From positions 80,765 through 144,764 of the forward strand of contig NZ_LZSE01000056.1 in NCBI RefSeq assembly GCF_001665295.1: a stretch of DNA of 64,000 bases, read 5' to 3'. Origin of the DNA: Mycobacterium sp. 1554424.7. Lineage in GTDB: Bacteria > Actinomycetota > Actinomycetes > Mycobacteriales > Mycobacteriaceae. Numbering within the stretch: position 1 is the stretch's first letter; every line of letters begins with the position of its first letter. The notes under the pieces are model-generated. The model searched no databases, was not told where the DNA came from, and saw only the letters and a program-made list of their open reading frames with translations. Position numbers and translations under genes: made by a program. Of this stretch, positions 1-7,285 are shown one piece after another.

Positions 1-2
1 TG

Positions 3-683
3 CGCTCCGACGCGTTCGAGTTGGGCCACTTCGCCAGCGCGCCGCTGCAGACCTACCGCGTCGACGTGCGCGCACTTGGCCAGGCCTACGCAGACCCGTC
101 GGCCCTGTTGCGCGGCGAGCCGGGAACTCCCGTCGACGTCACGATGAATTTGGTGTGGGCCACCGACGGGGTTCCATACAAGTACCGGCTGACGACGCGT
201 TACGAAATCCCTTGCAGCGTTTCGGGAGACGTCACGATCGGGGACAGCAGCTATCGTGTCGACTCCGTTCCCGGGCAGCGGGACCACTCGTGGGGGGTGC
301 GCGACTGGTGGAGCATGGACTGGATCTGGAGCGCGCTGCACCTCGACGACGGCACCCACCTGCACGGCGTGAACATCCGCATTCCGGGCGCGCCGACGTT
401 CAGCATCGGCTACGTTCAGGGCGCCGATGAAACGCTGACCGAGGTGGACACCGTCGCATCGCGGGAAGCCTTCGGCGACAACGGCTTACCGCTAAACGCG
501 ACCCTGGACCTCAACCCCGGCGGCATCACCGCGGACATCGAGGTGCGCGGCCACGCGCCGGTACTCCTGGTCGCCAAGAACGGGCGGGTGAGCCAGTTCC
601 CTCGCGCCTGGGTCAGGGTGAGCACCGCGGACGGCCGCAGCGGCGTCGGTTGGGTGGAATGGAACCGCAACCTCGCCGAATAG
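3..683 (+). CDS. CrtC/lipocalin-like hypothetical protein, 5' truncated
   Basis: The reading frame is open from base 3, so the window begins inside the gene and the TTG at 21 is not a real start. The visible 226 residues are rich in beta-strand patterns and contain an RDHSWGVRDWW motif, then a second half with short strands. This resembles mycobacterial proteins of the DUF7064/7065 type, related to hydroxyneurosporene synthase (CrtC)-like lipocalin folds, whose substrates are unknown. The family assignment is from memory of the RDHSWG-type motif; no catalytic role can be given. Its 3' end overlaps the gluconokinase start by about 25 bases, which suggests joint translation. Confidence 0.6.
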   Translation, partial: RSDAFELGHFASAPLQTYRVDVRALGQAYADPSALLRGEPGTPVDVTMNLVWATDGVPYKYRLTTRYEIPCSVSGDVTIGDSSYRVDSVPGQRDHSWGVRDWWSMDWIWSALHLDDGTHLHGVNIRIPGAPTFSIGYVQGADETLTEVDTVASREAFGDNGLPLNATLDLNPGGITADIEVRGHAPVLLVAKNGRVSQFPRAWVRVSTADGRSGVGWVEWNRNLAE

Positions 684-1168
684 CACGGCCGCCCGTCGTG
701 GTGATGGGTGTCTCGGGATCGGGCAAGTCGACGGTGGGCACGTCGCTGGCGCGTCGGTTGGCGGTGCCCTATTTGGACGCCGACACCCTGCACCCGCCGG
801 CGAACGTCGCCAAGATGACCGCCGGCGAACCGCTCGACGACGACGATCGCTATCCCTGGCTGGAACGGGTCGGGGAGTGGTTGGCCGGCCACCGCGACGG
901 GGCCGTGGCGAGTTGCTCGGCGCTCAAACGCGCCTACCGCGACCAGCTTCGGTCCCATTGCCCGGAAGTCGAGTTCTTGCATCTCGCCGGTTCGCCGGAG
1001 CTGATCGGCGGCCGGCTGGCCGCGAGGTCCGGGCATTTCATGCCGGCCGGGTTGCTGCGCTCGCAGTTCGACGCCCTGGAACCCCTTGGAACCGACGAGG
1101 CGGGCGCCACCGTGGATGCCGGTCAAGGCGTCGACGCGATCGTCGACGCCTTCGTGGCGGGATCTTGA
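659..1168 (+). CDS. gntK: Gluconokinase
   Basis: Cytoplasmic P-loop kinase, 169 residues, the usual GntK length. It phosphorylates D-gluconate to 6-phosphogluconate, feeding the pentose phosphate pathway. Visible motifs are the Walker A GVSGSGKST near the N-terminus, the LDADTLHPPANVAKM substrate region, DDDRYPWL, and the SCSALKRAYRDQLR block typical of GntK. The ATG at 659 overlaps the end of the preceding gene; a TTG at 650 and a GTG near 695 are alternatives, and the start is not fixed. No gluconate permease or Entner-Doudoroff gene is adjacent. Confidence 0.9.
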   Translation: MEPQPRRIARPPVVVMGVSGSGKSTVGTSLARRLAVPYLDADTLHPPANVAKMTAGEPLDDDDRYPWLERVGEWLAGHRDGAVASCSALKRAYRDQLRSHCPEVEFLHLAGSPELIGGRLAARSGHFMPAGLLRSQFDALEPLGTDEAGATVDAGQGVDAIVDAFVAGS

Positions 1169-1171
1169 CGG

Positions 1172-1537
1172 GTGTACTCGTTCGCGGTCGGGCTGATTGT
1201 GGCGCTGCACCTCGCCTTCATCGGCTACGTGGTGATCGGCGGTTTTGTGGCGCTGCGATGGCGGCGCACCATCTGGCTGCATGTGCCCGCGGTGATCTGG
1301 GGGGCGGCCATCGCCACGAAGCGGACCGACTGCCCGCTGACGTGGGCGGAGCGCTGGGCCCGCCACCGGGCGGGCATGCCGTCGCTGCCGCCCGACGGCT
1401 TCATCGCCCACTACATCACCGGAACGCTCTACCCCGCCGGCTGGCTGATTGCGGTCCAGCTCGCCGCGTTTGCGCTGGTGGCGCTGTCGTGGGCACTCTA
1501 CGTTCGGCGCCGGGCCGCGGCGCGCCGTAGCGTGTAG
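1172..1537 (+). CDS. DUF2784 membrane protein
   Basis: Protein of 121 residues with three hydrophobic segments: residues 1-28, about 37-48, and a C-terminal segment near 88-112. It ends in a basic RRRAAARR tail expected on the cytoplasmic side. The central motif TDCPLTWAERWAR is characteristic of the DUF2784 family, whose function is unknown. The GTG start lies 3 bases after the gluconokinase stop, so it probably shares that transcript. Its TAG stop falls inside the palindrome that appears to control the next gene pair. Confidence 0.8.
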   Translation: MYSFAVGLIVALHLAFIGYVVIGGFVALRWRRTIWLHVPAVIWGAAIATKRTDCPLTWAERWARHRAGMPSLPPDGFIAHYITGTLYPAGWLIAVQLAAFALVALSWALYVRRRAAARRSV

Positions 1538-1548
1538 CATTATGCTAC
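1534..1548. promoter_or_regulatory. Perfect 15-bp palindrome before the toxin-antitoxin pair
   Basis: GTAGCAT-T-ATGCTAC has 7-bp arms around one base. It lies 37 bases upstream of the antitoxin ATG at 1586 and overlaps the stop codon of the preceding gene. Position and symmetry fit an autoregulatory operator bound by the antitoxin, as in most type II modules. This is inference; binding is not shown. Confidence 0.5.
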
Positions 1549-1585
1549 CGTCTGTAACGGAGTGCTGCAGGAGCGGAGGAAGGTC

Positions 1586-1975
1586 ATGGCAGAGGCCCTC
1601 GATCGCGTCACGCGCGTCGCCGCTGACCTGATGGACAGCGCGGCGTCCGAGGGCGCCCGCCAGAGCCGTTCGGCCAAGCAGCAACTCGACCACTGGGCGC
1701 GGGTCGGGCGTGCGGTATCCAGCCAGCACACCAGCTCGCGGCGGCGGGTGGAAGCGGCGTTGGCTGGCCACCTGGCGACCGACGAACTCACCGTCGAGGA
1801 GGGCGTGGTGTTCAACGCCGAGATCTCGGCCGCCATCGAGGAAAGCCTGGCGCGCACCAACTACGGCGCGGCGCTGGCCGGCCAGGGGATCACCACGGTG
1901 GCCCTCAACGACGCCGGCGACATCGTCGAGCACCGACCCGACGGCACCGAGGTGGTGCTTTCGGGCAAGCGCTGA
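1586..1975 (+). CDS. ParD-like antitoxin partner of zeta toxin (Rv0367c-like)
   Basis: Protein of 129 residues. The N-terminal half (RVTRVAADLMDSAASEG...RSAKQQLDHWARVGRAV) is a predicted helical DNA-binding and dimerisation region like ParD_like proteins. The C-terminal part ends in a short beta region with TTVALNDAGDIVEHRPDG. It would neutralise the P-loop toxin encoded 12 bases downstream and repress the operon. The ATG at 1586 is preferred over the TTG at 1562 because GGAGGAAGG lies just upstream. Length and pairing match my memory of the M. tuberculosis pair Rv0367c/Rv0366c. Confidence 0.7.
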   Translation: MAEALDRVTRVAADLMDSAASEGARQSRSAKQQLDHWARVGRAVSSQHTSSRRRVEAALAGHLATDELTVEEGVVFNAEISAAIEESLARTNYGAALAGQGITTVALNDAGDIVEHRPDGTEVVLSGKR

Positions 1976-1987
1976 CCGCGCCGGACG

Positions 1988-2566
1988 ATGAATCGACTGG
2001 ACCTGGTCGTCGGGCCGAACGGCGCCGGCAAGTCGACGTTTATCGACTTCACCCTCTCGCCGCTGTTACCCCGTAGCTTCGTCGTCAACGCCGACGAGAT
2101 CGCTCGGCAGCGCTGGCCCGAGGACCCGGCGTCGCACGCGTATGAGGCCGCGGAAATCGCCGCCGACACCCGCGCCAAGTTGATCGAGCTGGGCCGGTCT
2201 TTCATTGCGGAGACGGTCTTTTCCCATCCCTCGAAGCTCGACCTGATCCGCCACGCGCGCGGCGAGGGCTTCACCGTCGTCCTGCACGCGCTGCTTGTCC
2301 CGGAAGACCTTGCGGTCGAGCGGGTTCGGCATCGAGTGCTCGCCGGCGGCCACCGCGTGCCCGAGGACAAGATCCGTCAGCGGCACCGCCGCTTGGGGGC
2401 GCTCGTCGCGGACGCCGTCGCCTTATCCGACATCGCCACCGTCTACGACAACAGTCGCCCGCGCGGGCCGCGCATCATCGCCCAATTCAGCGGCGGCGAA
2501 GCGGTCGGATCGCCCGGTTGGCCGGAGTGGGCGCCAAAAGAATTGTCGTCGCGCTGGCCGAATTGA
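1988..2566 (+). CDS. Zeta-type toxin, P-loop kinase (Rv0366c-like)
   Basis: Protein of 192 residues. The Walker A motif GPNGAGKST occupies residues 9-17, followed by NADEIARQRWP and the FIAETVFSHPSKLDLI block, which corresponds to the substrate-binding part of zeta toxins. An arginine-rich lid follows (ERVRHRVLAGGHRVPEDKIRQRHRR). Zeta toxins phosphorylate UDP-N-acetylglucosamine and block wall synthesis; whether this protein uses the same substrate is inferred. It sits directly behind the antitoxin gene. An alternative reading is a non-toxic AAA-type kinase of the same fold. Confidence 0.75.
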   Translation: MNRLDLVVGPNGAGKSTFIDFTLSPLLPRSFVVNADEIARQRWPEDPASHAYEAAEIAADTRAKLIELGRSFIAETVFSHPSKLDLIRHARGEGFTVVLHALLVPEDLAVERVRHRVLAGGHRVPEDKIRQRHRRLGALVADAVALSDIATVYDNSRPRGPRIIAQFSGGEAVGSPGWPEWAPKELSSRWPN

Positions 2567-2574
2567 GTGCGTGA

Positions 2575-3573
2575 TTACCAGGGGCGCCGGCGCCGACGGG
2601 TCGGGACCGCGTCGCCCACCCTGTCGCGGGCCGCGTCGGCCAATTCGCTGGCCAGGTCGCTGCCCCGCGTGGCCGCCGTGTTGGCCAACTCGATGCCGCG
2701 CAGCCGCGCGATGTCGGCGAGCTCCAGGCCGCGGTCGCGCGCCGTGTCGGCGAGTTCTTCGCCGCGCTTGCGCGCCTTCTTGGCCAGTGGCGCGCTCCTT
2801 TCGGCGGCCGTGCTCGCCAATTCCTCGCCGCGCTTGCGGGCCTTCTTCGCCAGCGGCGCGCCCTTTTCGGCTGCGGTGCTGGCGAGTTCGCGGCCACGCT
2901 CGAGGGCGGCCTCGGCGTAGGGGGCGCCCCTTTCGGCTGCGGTGCTGGCGAGTTCGCGGCCGCGTTCGAGGGCGGCCTCGGCGTAGGGGGCGCCCCTTTC
3001 GGCCGCGGTGCTGGCCAGTTCGCGCCCGCGTTCGGCGCCGACCTGCAGGCCGTGCACGATCTTTTCCGCGAGTTCGCCGCCTTCAGCATCGGCTCCGGGT
3101 AGCGCCGACGACACCCGCTCGGAGAGCCGTTCCGCGGCCCGCCGGCCCCGCCAGCCCAACGACGGCTTGCCCGCCGTGTCGGCGGACGCGATGATCAGTC
3201 CGCCGACCAGGCTGAGGTCGGTCAGAAAGTCCTTGCGCTTCTGGGCTTTCAGCTGCGGGTCGCTCTCACTCCAGAACATGTGTGCGCCAAGGTTGGCCGG
3301 TAGCACCGTGAAGGCAAGCGCGGCCGAGGCGAGGCGCGGCGCCTTGCCGATGGCGAGCAGCAGGCCGCCGCCGATCTGCACGGCCGCATTGATCTGAGCG
3401 AACGTCTGGGGGTCACTGGGAATGCTGCTCCCCACCGGATCCGGCAGGGCGCGAAGACCGTCGACCGCCGGCGCCGCGGCTTCGGCCGCCGGCTTGGGAT
3501 TGAGCAGCGAGTCGATTCCCTGGCCGATGAACACCGCCGACAGCAGGGGCCTCGCGATTCTGCGGATCAACAT
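2575..3573 (-). CDS. DoxX family membrane protein with 11/22-residue repeat tail
   Basis: Protein of 332 residues. Residues 1-160 are a DoxX domain with four hydrophobic segments: RPLLSAVFIGQGIDSLL, AAVQIGGGLLLAIG, AALAFTVLPANLGAHMF and LSLVGGLIIASAD. Residues from about 175 to 318 are a highly charged helical tail built of 22-residue repeats, each made of two 11-residue halves (RGRELASTAAE and RGAPYAEAALE types). Standard DoxX proteins lack such a tail. The ATG at 3573 is chosen because upstream codons overlap the divergent pncA. It is convergent with the zeta toxin gene, with 8 bases between. DoxX partners often serve in thiol or redox stress, but no role is visible here. Confidence 0.8.
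   Translation of the reverse strand: MLIRRIARPLLSAVFIGQGIDSLLNPKPAAEAAAPAVDGLRALPDPVGSSIPSDPQTFAQINAAVQIGGGLLLAIGKAPRLASAALAFTVLPANLGAHMFWSESDPQLKAQKRKDFLTDLSLVGGLIIASADTAGKPSLGWRGRRAAERLSERVSSALPGADAEGGELAEKIVHGLQVGAERGRELASTAAERGAPYAEAALERGRELASTAAERGAPYAEAALERGRELASTAAEKGAPLAKKARKRGEELASTAAERSAPLAKKARKRGEELADTARDRGLELADIARLRGIELANTAATRGSDLASELADAARDRVGDAVPTRRRRRPW
2630..3045 (-). repeat. 66-bp in-frame tandem repeats in the DoxX gene
   Basis: A 66-base period is visible: the segment beginning GGCSARTTCS recurs at 2683, 2749, 2815, 2881, 2947 and 3013. Copies at 2881 and 2947 are nearly identical; the others have diverged. Each unit encodes 22 residues, two 11-mers, a pattern typical of amphipathic apolipoprotein- or LEA-like helices. 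Copy number may vary between strains. Confidence 0.85.
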
Positions 3574-3669
3574 GGCAGCTGGGTTACCCGGCCGACCGGC
3601 ACGCAAACCGCCGGGACCATCGCCCCTGCTCGCGGCCGCGCCATCCGGCCCGACGATATGGTGGAGCGC

Positions 3670-4230
3670 GTGCGGGCGTTGATCGTCGTCGACGTGCAAA
3701 ACGACTTCTGCGAGGGTGGCTCGCTGGCGGTAAACGGCGGTGCGAAGGTGGCTTCCGCTATCACCGGATACCTCGCCGGCGAGCCCGGTTACGACCACGT
3801 CGTCGCGACCGCGGACTTCCACATCGACCCCGGCGACCATTTCTCCGACCGGCCCGACTACCGGTCGTCGTGGCCGGCGCACTGTGTCGCCGGCACCCCC
3901 GGCGCGGATTTTCACCCCCGCCTCGACACCGGCCGGGTCGAGGCGGTGTTCCGCAAGGGCGAGCATGCCGCGGCGTACAGCGGCTTCGAGGGCGTCGACG
4001 CCGACCGGACGCCGCTACTCGACTGGTTGCGCCGGCGCGGGGTCGACGAGGTCGACGTGGTCGGCATCGCCACCGACCATTGCGTCCGGCGGACCGCCGA
4101 GGACGCGGTCCGGGCCGGCCTGGCCACCCGGGTCCTGGTGGACCTGACCGCGGCCGTGGCGGCCGATTCGGCCGCGGAAGCCTTGGCGGAGATGCGAACC
4201 CTGGGCATCGAGCTGGTCGGCGGCCCGTGA
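3670..4230 (+). CDS. pncA: Pyrazinamidase/nicotinamidase
   Basis: Hydrolyses nicotinamide to nicotinate in NAD salvage and converts the prodrug pyrazinamide to pyrazinoic acid. With the GTG start at 3670 the protein is 186 residues and aligns residue for residue with M. tuberculosis PncA. The catalytic triad D8, K96, C138 and the metal ligands D49, H51, H57, H71 are all present. An upstream ATG at 3658 would add four residues. The stop overlaps the start of the next gene by one base (TGATG), as with M. tuberculosis pncA and Rv2042c. From sequence the enzyme looks functional. Confidence 0.95.
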   Translation: MRALIVVDVQNDFCEGGSLAVNGGAKVASAITGYLAGEPGYDHVVATADFHIDPGDHFSDRPDYRSSWPAHCVAGTPGADFHPRLDTGRVEAVFRKGEHAAAYSGFEGVDADRTPLLDWLRRRGVDEVDVVGIATDHCVRRTAEDAVRAGLATRVLVDLTAAVAADSAAEALAEMRTLGIELVGGP

Positions 4231-5030
4231 TGGTGGTGCCCCTGGATCGCGAGCGCCTGCTCTCCGCGGTGGAGCGCTCGCCGCAAGCCGCCGCCGCGCA
4301 CGACCGCGCCGGATGGGTGGGGCTGTTCACCGGCGACGGCCGCATCGAAGACCCGGTGGGATCGGCCCCGCACGTCGGACATCCGCAGATCGGCCGCTTC
4401 TACGACACCTTCATCGGTCCGCGCGACATCAAGTTCCATCGCGACGTCGACATCGTCGTCGGCACCGCCGTCGTGCGCGACCTCGAGCTCGAGGTGTCGA
4501 TGGGCTCGAACGTGACGATGTACATACCCGCCTTCCTGCGCTATGACCTCCGAGAAGACGACGGTGACTGGAAGATTGCCCGCCTGCGGGCCTATTGGGA
4601 ATTGCTGGCGATGATGCTGCAGTTCCTCCGCGCCGGGTCGCGGGCGGCGTCTCCCGCCGTGGCACTGTCGCGTGATCTGTTGGCCAATCAGGGATTACGG
4701 GGGACCGCCGGCTTCCTGACCGGATTTCGGCGCGCCGGCGCGCGGCGCAAGAGACTCGCGGAGACCTTCCTCGCCGCCGTCGCCCGGAAAGACGTATCCG
4801 CCGCCCAGCGTCCGCTATCGCTTGCGGCCCCAATAACTTTGGGCGACGACGACCGACTCGACATCACCGAGCTCGTCGAACAGCTCGACGGGGCCGGCTG
4901 GGCCAAGGTGATCGGTGCGGGGACCACGGTCGCGGTTTCGGTCAACTCAACTCACGGGCGCGGCGTCATGCTCGTGGACGTGCAGTGGCCGGGCAACGCG
5001 ATCAACCGGATCCGGTACTTTCCCGCCTGA
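4230..5030 (+). CDS. SnoaL/NTF2-like two-part protein (Rv2042c-like)
   Basis: Protein of 266 residues. Residues 1-135 form a ketosteroid-isomerase/SnoaL-like fold (AAAHDRAGWVGLFTGDGRIEDPVG, then YDLREDDGDWKIARLRAYWEL). A helical linker (residues 145-185) leads to a second, weaker domain with LGDDDRLDITELVEQL and a strand-rich end. This is the gene that follows pncA in M. tuberculosis, as I recall it. The ATG overlaps the pncA stop by one base, so the pair is translationally coupled. Its reaction is unknown; a link to NAD salvage is suggested only by this conserved pairing. Confidence 0.8.
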   Translation: MVVPLDRERLLSAVERSPQAAAAHDRAGWVGLFTGDGRIEDPVGSAPHVGHPQIGRFYDTFIGPRDIKFHRDVDIVVGTAVVRDLELEVSMGSNVTMYIPAFLRYDLREDDGDWKIARLRAYWELLAMMLQFLRAGSRAASPAVALSRDLLANQGLRGTAGFLTGFRRAGARRKRLAETFLAAVARKDVSAAQRPLSLAAPITLGDDDRLDITELVEQLDGAGWAKVIGAGTTVAVSVNSTHGRGVMLVDVQWPGNAINRIRYFPA

Positions 5031-5141
5031 CCGCTCCGATTTTCCCGTGCCGTCGAAAGTTAGCCACTGTCGGATGGTTCTATGTCTTGCCAGGCAAGTG
5101 ATACTGCCGTAGAAATAGCTGTCACTGAATGGAGGCGGGCG

Positions 5142-5780
5142 ATGGGTGTGGTGCGGATCTTCGGTGTGGGGGTGGCGTTCACCGCCGTCCTGTCTGTAGG
5201 AACGGCTTGTACCGTCACCACGACCACCTCGTCTCCCTCGTCGAGCACCTCAAAGCCGTCGTCGACCACGACGTCGTCGACGTCGGCGACATCGACCACC
5301 ACGTCCAGCGCGCCGCCGTCCGGGGTTGCACCGCTGGGCGACTACACCTACCTGCTGTTGCAATCGAGCGACATCGGGCCCGACACCGTGACCGCGGCGC
5401 CGCCCGTGCAGAACCCCGGCGGTATCGCCGGCGCCGGCGTGACGTACGCCAATCCCGACCGGACGAGGAGCATCGACGACCTCGTTGTGGTCTTCACCGA
5501 CCCGGCGACCGCCGCACAGCAGGCCCAAGAGCGCGCGTCGTCGTACGGGAAATACGTCACCGGGACCCCCCAGCCGTTCGAGGTCGGGACCAACGGCCTG
5601 ATCGCTGTGGGGACGTCGCCCGACAACTCCAAATCGGTGACGTACGTGACGTTCGCCGAATCGAGGGTGGGCTGCGACCTGGAGTTCGACAGCGCGCCCA
5701 ACGACCCCGCCCCGCGCGACGTCGTGCTGGACATGGCCCGCAGGCAAGACCAGCTCATCAAGGACCGGTTGCCCGGCTAG
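5142..5780 (+). CDS. Putative Ser/Thr-rich lipoprotein
   Basis: Protein of 212 residues with an N-terminal signal sequence (hydrophobic residues 4-20) ending in VGTAC, a weak lipobox that would place the lipidated Cys near residue 22. A Ser/Thr/Pro linker of about 35 residues follows, then a compact domain of about 150 residues (GDYTYLLLQSSDIGPDTVTA, FEVGTNGLIAVGTSPDNSK). This layout fits mycobacterial Lpp/Lpr lipoproteins of unknown ligand. The ATG at 5142 has GGAGGCGGG just upstream. Not recognised as a named gene. Confidence 0.7.
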   Translation: MGVVRIFGVGVAFTAVLSVGTACTVTTTTSSPSSSTSKPSSTTTSSTSATSTTTSSAPPSGVAPLGDYTYLLLQSSDIGPDTVTAAPPVQNPGGIAGAGVTYANPDRTRSIDDLVVVFTDPATAAQQAQERASSYGKYVTGTPQPFEVGTNGLIAVGTSPDNSKSVTYVTFAESRVGCDLEFDSAPNDPAPRDVVLDMARRQDQLIKDRLPG

Positions 5781-5835
5781 TTTCCCGCCGCGCTCTTAAA
5801 TCCGCTGCGGCCCTTGGCATCTCGCGCCAAGCCGG

Positions 5836-6189
5836 TTATCGGTGTGCAAGCATCAACGCCAGCGTGGCCGCGGACAGGCACAAGTAGGCGCCGGGAAACG
5901 CGATGTTGTACAGGACGTGGGCCCGGATGTGGGTGATGACCGCGCCGACGAAGAACAGCACTAGGCCGACAGCGGCGGCAATGCCCAGCGCCGGCAGCGC
6001 CACGAGCCCAGCGAGCAGCCCGGCGGCCCCCGCCAGCTTCACCGCGGCCAGTGGCCGCAACCACGAGCGCGGCACCCCGACCTCGGCCGAGTTCGCCAGG
6101 ACGAACCCCGCGGGAATCAGGTCGGCCACGGCTATTGCGGCGGTGACGACGGCGGTTGTCAGTGTGATCACGATGTACGCGGAGTGCAT
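5836..6189 (-). CDS. DoxX-like small membrane protein
   Basis: Protein of 117 residues with four hydrophobic helices and the LRPLAAVKLAGAAGLLAGL core of DoxX-like proteins. It is divergent from the sigma-factor gene at 6359. Genes for ECF41 sigma factors commonly neighbour their own target genes, including DoxX-like and carboxymuconolactone-decarboxylase proteins, so this may be the target. The ATG at 6189 follows a very short upstream frame with a strong ribosome-binding site. Confidence 0.75.
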   Translation of the reverse strand: MHSAYIVITLTTAVVTAAIAVADLIPAGFVLANSAEVGVPRSWLRPLAAVKLAGAAGLLAGLVALPALGIAAAVGLVLFFVGAVITHIRAHVLYNIAFPGAYLCLSAATLALMLAHR

Positions 6190-6195
6190 TTGGCG

Positions 6196-6279
6196 TCAAC
6201 CCGTTGTCCGACAGGTGTTTCCACCGCGGCGGGCCGGATGGCCTCGGAGCCCGGTGCGGCGCACAATCGGTAGGGTCAT
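6196..6279 (-). CDS. Possible 27-codon leader ORF before the DoxX-like gene
   Basis: On the minus strand AAAGGAG stands 9 bases before an ATG at 6279 that opens a 27-residue frame (MTLPIVRRTGLRGHPARR...). It stops 6 bases before the DoxX-like ATG at 6189, whose own ribosome-binding site is poor. This fits a leader peptide coupling translation, or a frameshifted older start. It is arginine-rich and matches nothing I know. Confidence 0.3.
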   Translation of the reverse strand: MTLPIVRRTGLRGHPARRGGNTCRTTG

Positions 6280-6358
6280 GGTGCTGGTCTCCTTTGCGAC
6301 AGAGAGTTCGATGGATGCGTTCACCTTCTTGACGACTCCCACGCGGAAAAGGTGACCC

Positions 6359-7285
6359 ATGAGCGCACCGAAGGACCTGGCGGATCTCGCGCAACGGTTC
6401 GACGCGGATCGACGACACCTGAGGTCGGTCGCGTTTCAACTGCTCGGCTCGGCGGCCGACGCCGACGATGCGGTGCAATCGGCGTGGCTGAAGGCGAGCC
6501 ATAGCGGCACCGCCGCGGACGTCCGCAACCTCACCGGCTGGTTCACCACGATCACCGCTCACGCGGCGATCGACCAGCTTCGAGCGCGCGGTCGGCGCGC
6601 CGAGCAACCACTCGGTGATCCCAGCGAGCTGGACCGCCTCGCCGGGGCCGCCGCGCCCCCGGCGGACGAAGCCGCGCTGCTGGCGGACTCGGTCGGCAGC
6701 GCGCTGCTGGTCGTGCTCGACCGGCTCTCACCCGCGGAGCGCGTCGCATTCGTGCTGCACGACGTGTTCGCCATGCCGTTCGAGAAGATCGCCGCCATCC
6801 TGGACCGGTCCCCGGCCGCGGCGAAGAAACTCGCAAGCCGAGCCCGCGGGCGCCTGCACGCCCGTCCGGCGGTCGAACCGGCCCGCGCCGCCAGGCACCT
6901 CGAGGTCGTCGAGGCATTCCTGGCGGCGTCCCGCGGCGGCGACATCGCCACCCTGCTCGAGCTGCTGGCCCCCGACGTGGTGCGCCGCGTCGACCCGGCG
7001 CTGGTCCCCGCGGACGTGCCGAGCGAGGTGCGCGGGGCGCGCGAAGTTGCCGAGGAGACCCGCCGCTTCACCCGGCGGGCGCGGGCCGGCGTGGTCCTGC
7101 TCATCGACGGTGCCCCGGGCATCGTGCTCGCGCCCCACGGGCGCGCCCAGGCCATGTTGGTGATCGGCATCGGCCCCGACAACCGCATCCACTCGATCGA
7201 CATCACCGGCGATCCCGACCGGCTGCGCCGGGCCGTTCTCACGCTGCCGGTTACCGGGCAAGATCGGGAGCACCATGCTCGATAA
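6359..7285 (+). CDS. ECF41-type RNA polymerase sigma factor with SnoaL-like C-terminus
   Basis: Protein of 308 residues. Sigma region 2 is at residues 8-75 (LRSVAFQLLGSAADADDAVQSAWLKA), region 4 near 120-165 (LSPAERVAFVLHDVFAMPFEKIAAIL). A SnoaL-like domain then runs from about 180 to the end, with DPDRLRRA near the C-terminus corresponding to the NPDKL-type motif of the ECF41 group. In ECF41 factors this extension replaces a separate anti-sigma factor and controls activity. Its last 11 bases overlap the start of the sugar-binding lipoprotein gene. Confidence 0.85.
   Translation: MSAPKDLADLAQRFDADRRHLRSVAFQLLGSAADADDAVQSAWLKASHSGTAADVRNLTGWFTTITAHAAIDQLRARGRRAEQPLGDPSELDRLAGAAAPPADEAALLADSVGSALLVVLDRLSPAERVAFVLHDVFAMPFEKIAAILDRSPAAAKKLASRARGRLHARPAVEPARAARHLEVVEAFLAASRGGDIATLLELLAPDVVRRVDPALVPADVPSEVRGAREVAEETRRFTRRARAGVVLLIDGAPGIVLAPHGRAQAMLVIGIGPDNRIHSIDITGDPDRLRRAVLTLPVTGQDREHHAR

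Noticed and set aside
416-1933. 505-codon open frame on the minus strand
   Set aside because: It runs antisense to the gluconokinase, DUF2784 and antitoxin genes, is rich in Arg, Gly and His, and has no domain; a GC-rich shadow frame.
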